DNA of 64,000 nucleotides from Acridotheres tristis. Taxonomy: Eukaryota; Chordata; Aves; Passeriformes; Sturnidae. This document shows positions 60,121 through 64,000 of this stretch, in pieces (within the stretch, counting starts at the first letter, position 1; each line of letters starts with the position of its first letter). Both the position numbers and the translations under genes were made by a program. A model generated the notes under the pieces. That model was not told the DNA's origin. It saw only the letters and a program-made list of their open reading frames with translations, and searched no databases. The stretch lies in contig CM072919.1 of assembly GCA_037013685.1 (NCBI GenBank), positions 48,938,616-49,002,615 of the forward strand, read 5' to 3'.

Positions 60121-63100
60121 TGATCTCAAAATTGAGAGCATAATACATAGTAAGAGACCTTTTGGATTTTCCTGAGACAAATATCAAAGTAATGAATGTA
60201 AAGTTGGATCCAAAGAAAATATGACTGATCCAGTTTCATATATTTGCAAGTACGCTAGATGCCTATAACCTTACTATGGCTTTCAAGGTCTTCATGGAAG
60301 TACTGACGTATAGGCAGAGGCCATTTGTTTTCTTAGAAAATGGCGCTGGTCCTAAAACTGCCTTAGCAAGGAAGAACATAGACAAGGATATTCAAATCTT
60401 TCTCACTTGGACTGAGGCATTTCCTACTACTTCAGATTTACAGATTACAAAATTCTCTGGTTATTTAATCCCTGAAACAAAGGCTTGTTCCTTTTCGTGT
60501 GGAGTAGACATCCACATATACACAGAATAGTTCCATGGGCAGACACTCCAGCTGGAATGTAGCAGAGTCAATCAGTGTCATTTCCTCCCCTTGCTATGAC
60601 TGAAAGCTCTCTTGATCAAAGACTCTACTTTGACATTCCTGGAAGGAGTTAGGTAAAAGACTTTTGGGTTTAGATGTCAATAATGCAATGAGGAGTATGA
60701 TATCAAACAGTTTTTGTGTCAAATGCATGGACTGTGCCCCACTCAGCATACCAATAGGATAATGTAGGTTATTTTCTCAAGAAATGTAAGTTTAAATCCA
60801 TTCCAAGAGGGATCTCAGTTAATTTGCCTGTGTTCCAAATTCTTTCTCAAAAATGAAGACATAGGATTCTCTTTGGTCCTTGTGGTACCTGTACAGGAAG
60901 GTATCTTCTAGCTGAGAAATCTGGGTACAGTCTCCAAAATCAGATAGAAAAGCACCTGGTTTATGAATTCTATCAGGATTTACCTGAGGGTACACCAAAA
61001 ATATATTAGGAAGCAAAAATGGACTCATCTAGATAAATTCAATATCCCAAATATAATGCTGGTGGCTCTTAAGGTGTGAAGACTCAGGCACCAGACTTGG
61101 ATGGGACTGGGTATTGGGTGTAGCAATACTGGTAGCCTTCTCTAGGTACTCACACAGATCTGAAGAAAGACTTCTGACTCGAGTTAATTCTGTAAGAACT
61201 CTTTCTCTCTAACTTTTCTGAGGATAGTTTCAATACCCAGGCCCACCATTTATTTCATTACAGTGGAATGGGCATTGGCATTATAAGAAAAAGCACCTGC
61301 AGAAGACATCTACATTGAGGGTGACCTTGCAGGCATGGACAACTGAAAGCCCTAGAAATGTTCTTGAAGTGAAGTCCATGTGAGTTGGCATTCATTAAAA
61401 TTCTAGAAAAGGACAAGACATACAATGAGCTGGAGAAGGGAAGGAAAAAGGCTGACTGTAACTTGTGAGTGTGATGATGCACTCTGTTGTAGAAGAGGGG
61501 CTTATATACAAACTAGCAGGTCTAAGTTTGTTTACAGCTAGTTTGTGCAGAGAACAGTCCTGTAAACTGCAGGTATTTTCCCCCTCATGCTGGCTTCACT
61601 TCTGTTTCTCTTGTCAAGTCTTTCCTATTGAAAAGCTTACAAGAGGGATAGAGAGGTGTAGAAACATTTATCTTGCCTGAAACAGCTCCTTTTGAGTAGC
61701 ATTTACAAACCAGAGTTCATCATGCATTGTGCATTCTTTCTGTTCAAGAAGGTCTATGTATGCTAAAGCAATACTGGATTATGAGACAGAATAGGTTCAA
61801 CATTTGTTTTCTTCACCTTCATAAGTTTCTGTAGTTGCCTGGGCATTTATAGCTCTGTTTTTCAAAGCTCAAATACTCAAATAATAGGGACATGAAAGAG
61901 AAGAGCATGAGAGGGAAAGAGTGATTTTTGTTTAGCTGTTTAAGTTTATTTTTGGAAATGGCATTATTATTATTCATTCCTCCTACATAAAAATTAGATT
62001 CAGAGTTCAAATATTATTAACAGGAGATTTAAAATTCATCACTTTACAGTTGTTTAATCCATTTCCTCTTGGCTTGTCCCCTTGGAAACAACAACAAAAA
62101 GACAACCATATAATGAAAAAACAAATTGCAGCTCATATGAGCCAGTCTTTGCATAACACATTTGGGATTCTGACTGGATGTAGACTAAATGTTGTCTCAA
62201 GTCTTAAAACTGAAAGAAGTTTGTTATAGCCTTGAGACCACATCCTGTGCTCTGCATATTGTATGAATCCTTAAAAGGCTGGAGAAAACAACAAAAAAGT
62301 GATACTTAGCCAATGAGAGCACCTACATCATCTAGTTAGAAAATAAACTATTTTCTGCATTCAAGGTTGTGAGTACTAATAGGTAACCACTTAACTCCTG
62401 AAAATGAGGGGTTCAACTTACTACTGTGGGGTGGTTTGGATGGAGTATTGATTCTTATTTTACTTATATTGCCAGTTTCTGGCACTTAATGACCAGATGA
62501 GGGCAAATTTTCTAATTTCACATCAAAGTTTTTAAGAGCTCCTTATGACAACATCACTATGAGAAGGAACCTTTATCTGTAAGAGAAGCAGCTGGCCTAA
62601 ATCAAAGTGGATTTTAACAGAAGAAAGACATTTACTGAATTAATTTCCTGCTCTAACAGAACTTTTTAATGTTGCAGTTGGACTAAATCTAAATTTGCTT
62701 AATTTGCTCAAATGACTTTCACTTAGTGTTAAATTTCTATTTAAGAACAAACTAAAATGAAACTTCCATTTACTTGTATAAATGAGCTTATTCCAGAAAT
62801 GCCAACCTTTTTACATGTTCTGGACTGCTCTTTTCCAGCTTCTGGAAAGCTCCTTTCTCTGTGTTTTTTCATAGTTTTCTTAGTACTTTCTGTGTGGCTT
62901 GTCGGAGTGGTGAACTCCTTTATAGCACTTGAGTATGCACACAGGAAGGAAAGATCCACTATGTATCAAAGCAAATTGAAGGGAATTTACATCAGTGATC
63001 CTGACTGAGACGCCAAAAACTTGGCCAGTAACAGACATGCTCACTCATATCTGGGCCAATAGTCTGTAGTATATCAGAAATTTCCTCCTTACATCCAGCC

Positions 63101-63138
63101 AACTGAAAAGGAGAAATTCTTGATAACAGAAAAGTTCC
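60121..63138. other. Unique sequence, no gene seen
   Basis: AT-rich DNA with no recognised exon, RNA gene or transposon. Confidence 0.5.
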
Positions 63139-63206
63139 CCCCACTCTTCTTGTTTTTGCAGGTGTGAATCTTCCCCACTCTTCTTGTTTTTGCAGGTGTG
63201 AATCTT
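63139..63206. repeat. Perfect 34-bp tandem duplication
   Basis: A 34-base unit starting CCCCACTCTTCTTGTTTTTG and ending GAATCTT is present twice without a mismatch (63139-63172 and 63173-63206). Each copy contains a TTTTTGCAG|GTGTGAAT string resembling joined acceptor and donor sites. Perfect identity points to a recent event or an assembly-level duplication. Confidence 0.95.
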
Positions 63207-64000
63207 GCTAGACAAAACAGCTTGGGTATAGAAGGACAGGTAAAATAGCTAATAAAGCCTTTTTCCTGGGTAGCTTCTTCAAAAGAGAGGAGTGGCCTTC
63301 TATGGACGTGTTACCTGCCATCCATAAATGACTGGGCTGATGTAAATGAGCAGAATTTAGTTTTCAAGTTCAGAGGCAGATGGATATAATCTTTGGGTGT
63401 TTGGATTTTGGACTCTCCATACTTAGAGTCCAAAACACTAAAACACTGGTGTTTGTTTAATGCTGGTAATTCCTAGACTGTAATAATCACATTTTCAATG
63501 CAATATGTACTAATGGTATGAACGATGGTTAATAATAGTGGTAAATATTAATAGATTTAGTCCTGACCCAAAGTTCACCTGCACTATAATCAAGGCGAAA
63601 GGACACAGTTTTACATTCCTGCCTCTTCTCTACATGTAAATTAAAACTAAGAACATGCAGAGTTATGTGGAACCAGCTCCCTCAGAAAAGTAATGGAGCA
63701 GGGCTGTTTGCATGGTCTCTCTGTACACACCATGACTTGGCAAAGCTATCCATAAAACCTTATTACCCTCTCAAAAAGACTACAGCTCTAATATTGGTCC
63801 ATGACTGGGACAGTGTAGTGTGAGTTGATAACCCTTTGATGGTCCAATAGATATGCAACTATTTATCCAAAATGGGTAATATCATGAATGTTTCTGGGAA
63901 GAAAAGGTCTAAGACTGCAAATTAAGAGAAGTACTTTTTCCTAAGATTTTTAACTCTGAAAATCACTGAAAGCAAAACATTTCTCCAATTGCACATTTGG
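63207..64000. other. Unique sequence, no gene seen
   Basis: AT-rich DNA up to the window edge with nothing recognised. Confidence 0.5.

Overview
The window reads as nuclear DNA of a bird, most likely a passerine. At least nine CR1-type LINE fragments on both strands carry typical avian CR1 3' ends (octamers of the ATTCTGTG type). There are three resolvable long terminal repeats (LTRs) of endogenous retroviruses, plus one SINE remnant with an antisense tRNA-Ile(AAT)-like head and a CR1-X-like tail. That SINE architecture is, from general knowledge, the one described for passerines (TguSINE1 type). The background is AT-rich, with vertebrate-style microsatellites and no operon-like gene packing. 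I found no convincing host protein-coding gene, no conserved exon and no functional RNA gene. The window is best read as an intron or an intergenic desert shaped by retroelements.

Layout. 1-13.2 kb: unique AT-rich sequence with one short sense CR1 (1670-1941), a T22 tract (8890-8911) and small repeats. 13.2-18.9 kb: a dense nested cluster. It holds an antisense CR1 (13268-13645), a long antisense CR1 (13804-17168) split by a 1.55-kb ERVK-like LTR (14652-16205), a second small antisense CR1 piece (17241-17297), and a sense CR1 (17308-18868) split by a 615-bp solo LTR (17916-18530) with a perfect 5-bp target-site duplication (TSD). 18.9-43.5 kb: mostly unique sequence with twin hairpins (24.0 kb), a probable antisense LTR end (25.38 kb), GT-rich low-complexity tracts (33.0 and 34.6 kb), a short antisense CR1 tail (38.6 kb) and a 20-bp palindrome (40.35 kb). 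43.6-51.3 kb: two long, old CR1 copies, sense at 43590-44868 and antisense at 49556-51330. 54.4 kb: a long (CTATAT)n array. 55.8-60.1 kb: three more CR1 pieces and the SINE split by a 732-bp solo LTR with a 5-bp TSD. 60.1-64 kb: unique sequence with a perfect 34-bp tandem duplication near 63.1 kb.

There is no pathway or operon to reconstruct. The value of the window is a readable order of insertions: CR1 or SINE first, LTR afterwards, and LTR-LTR recombination implied by the absence of internal retroviral sequence. A handful of small inverted or tandem structures are also present. I did not find evidence for a new multi-gene biological system.
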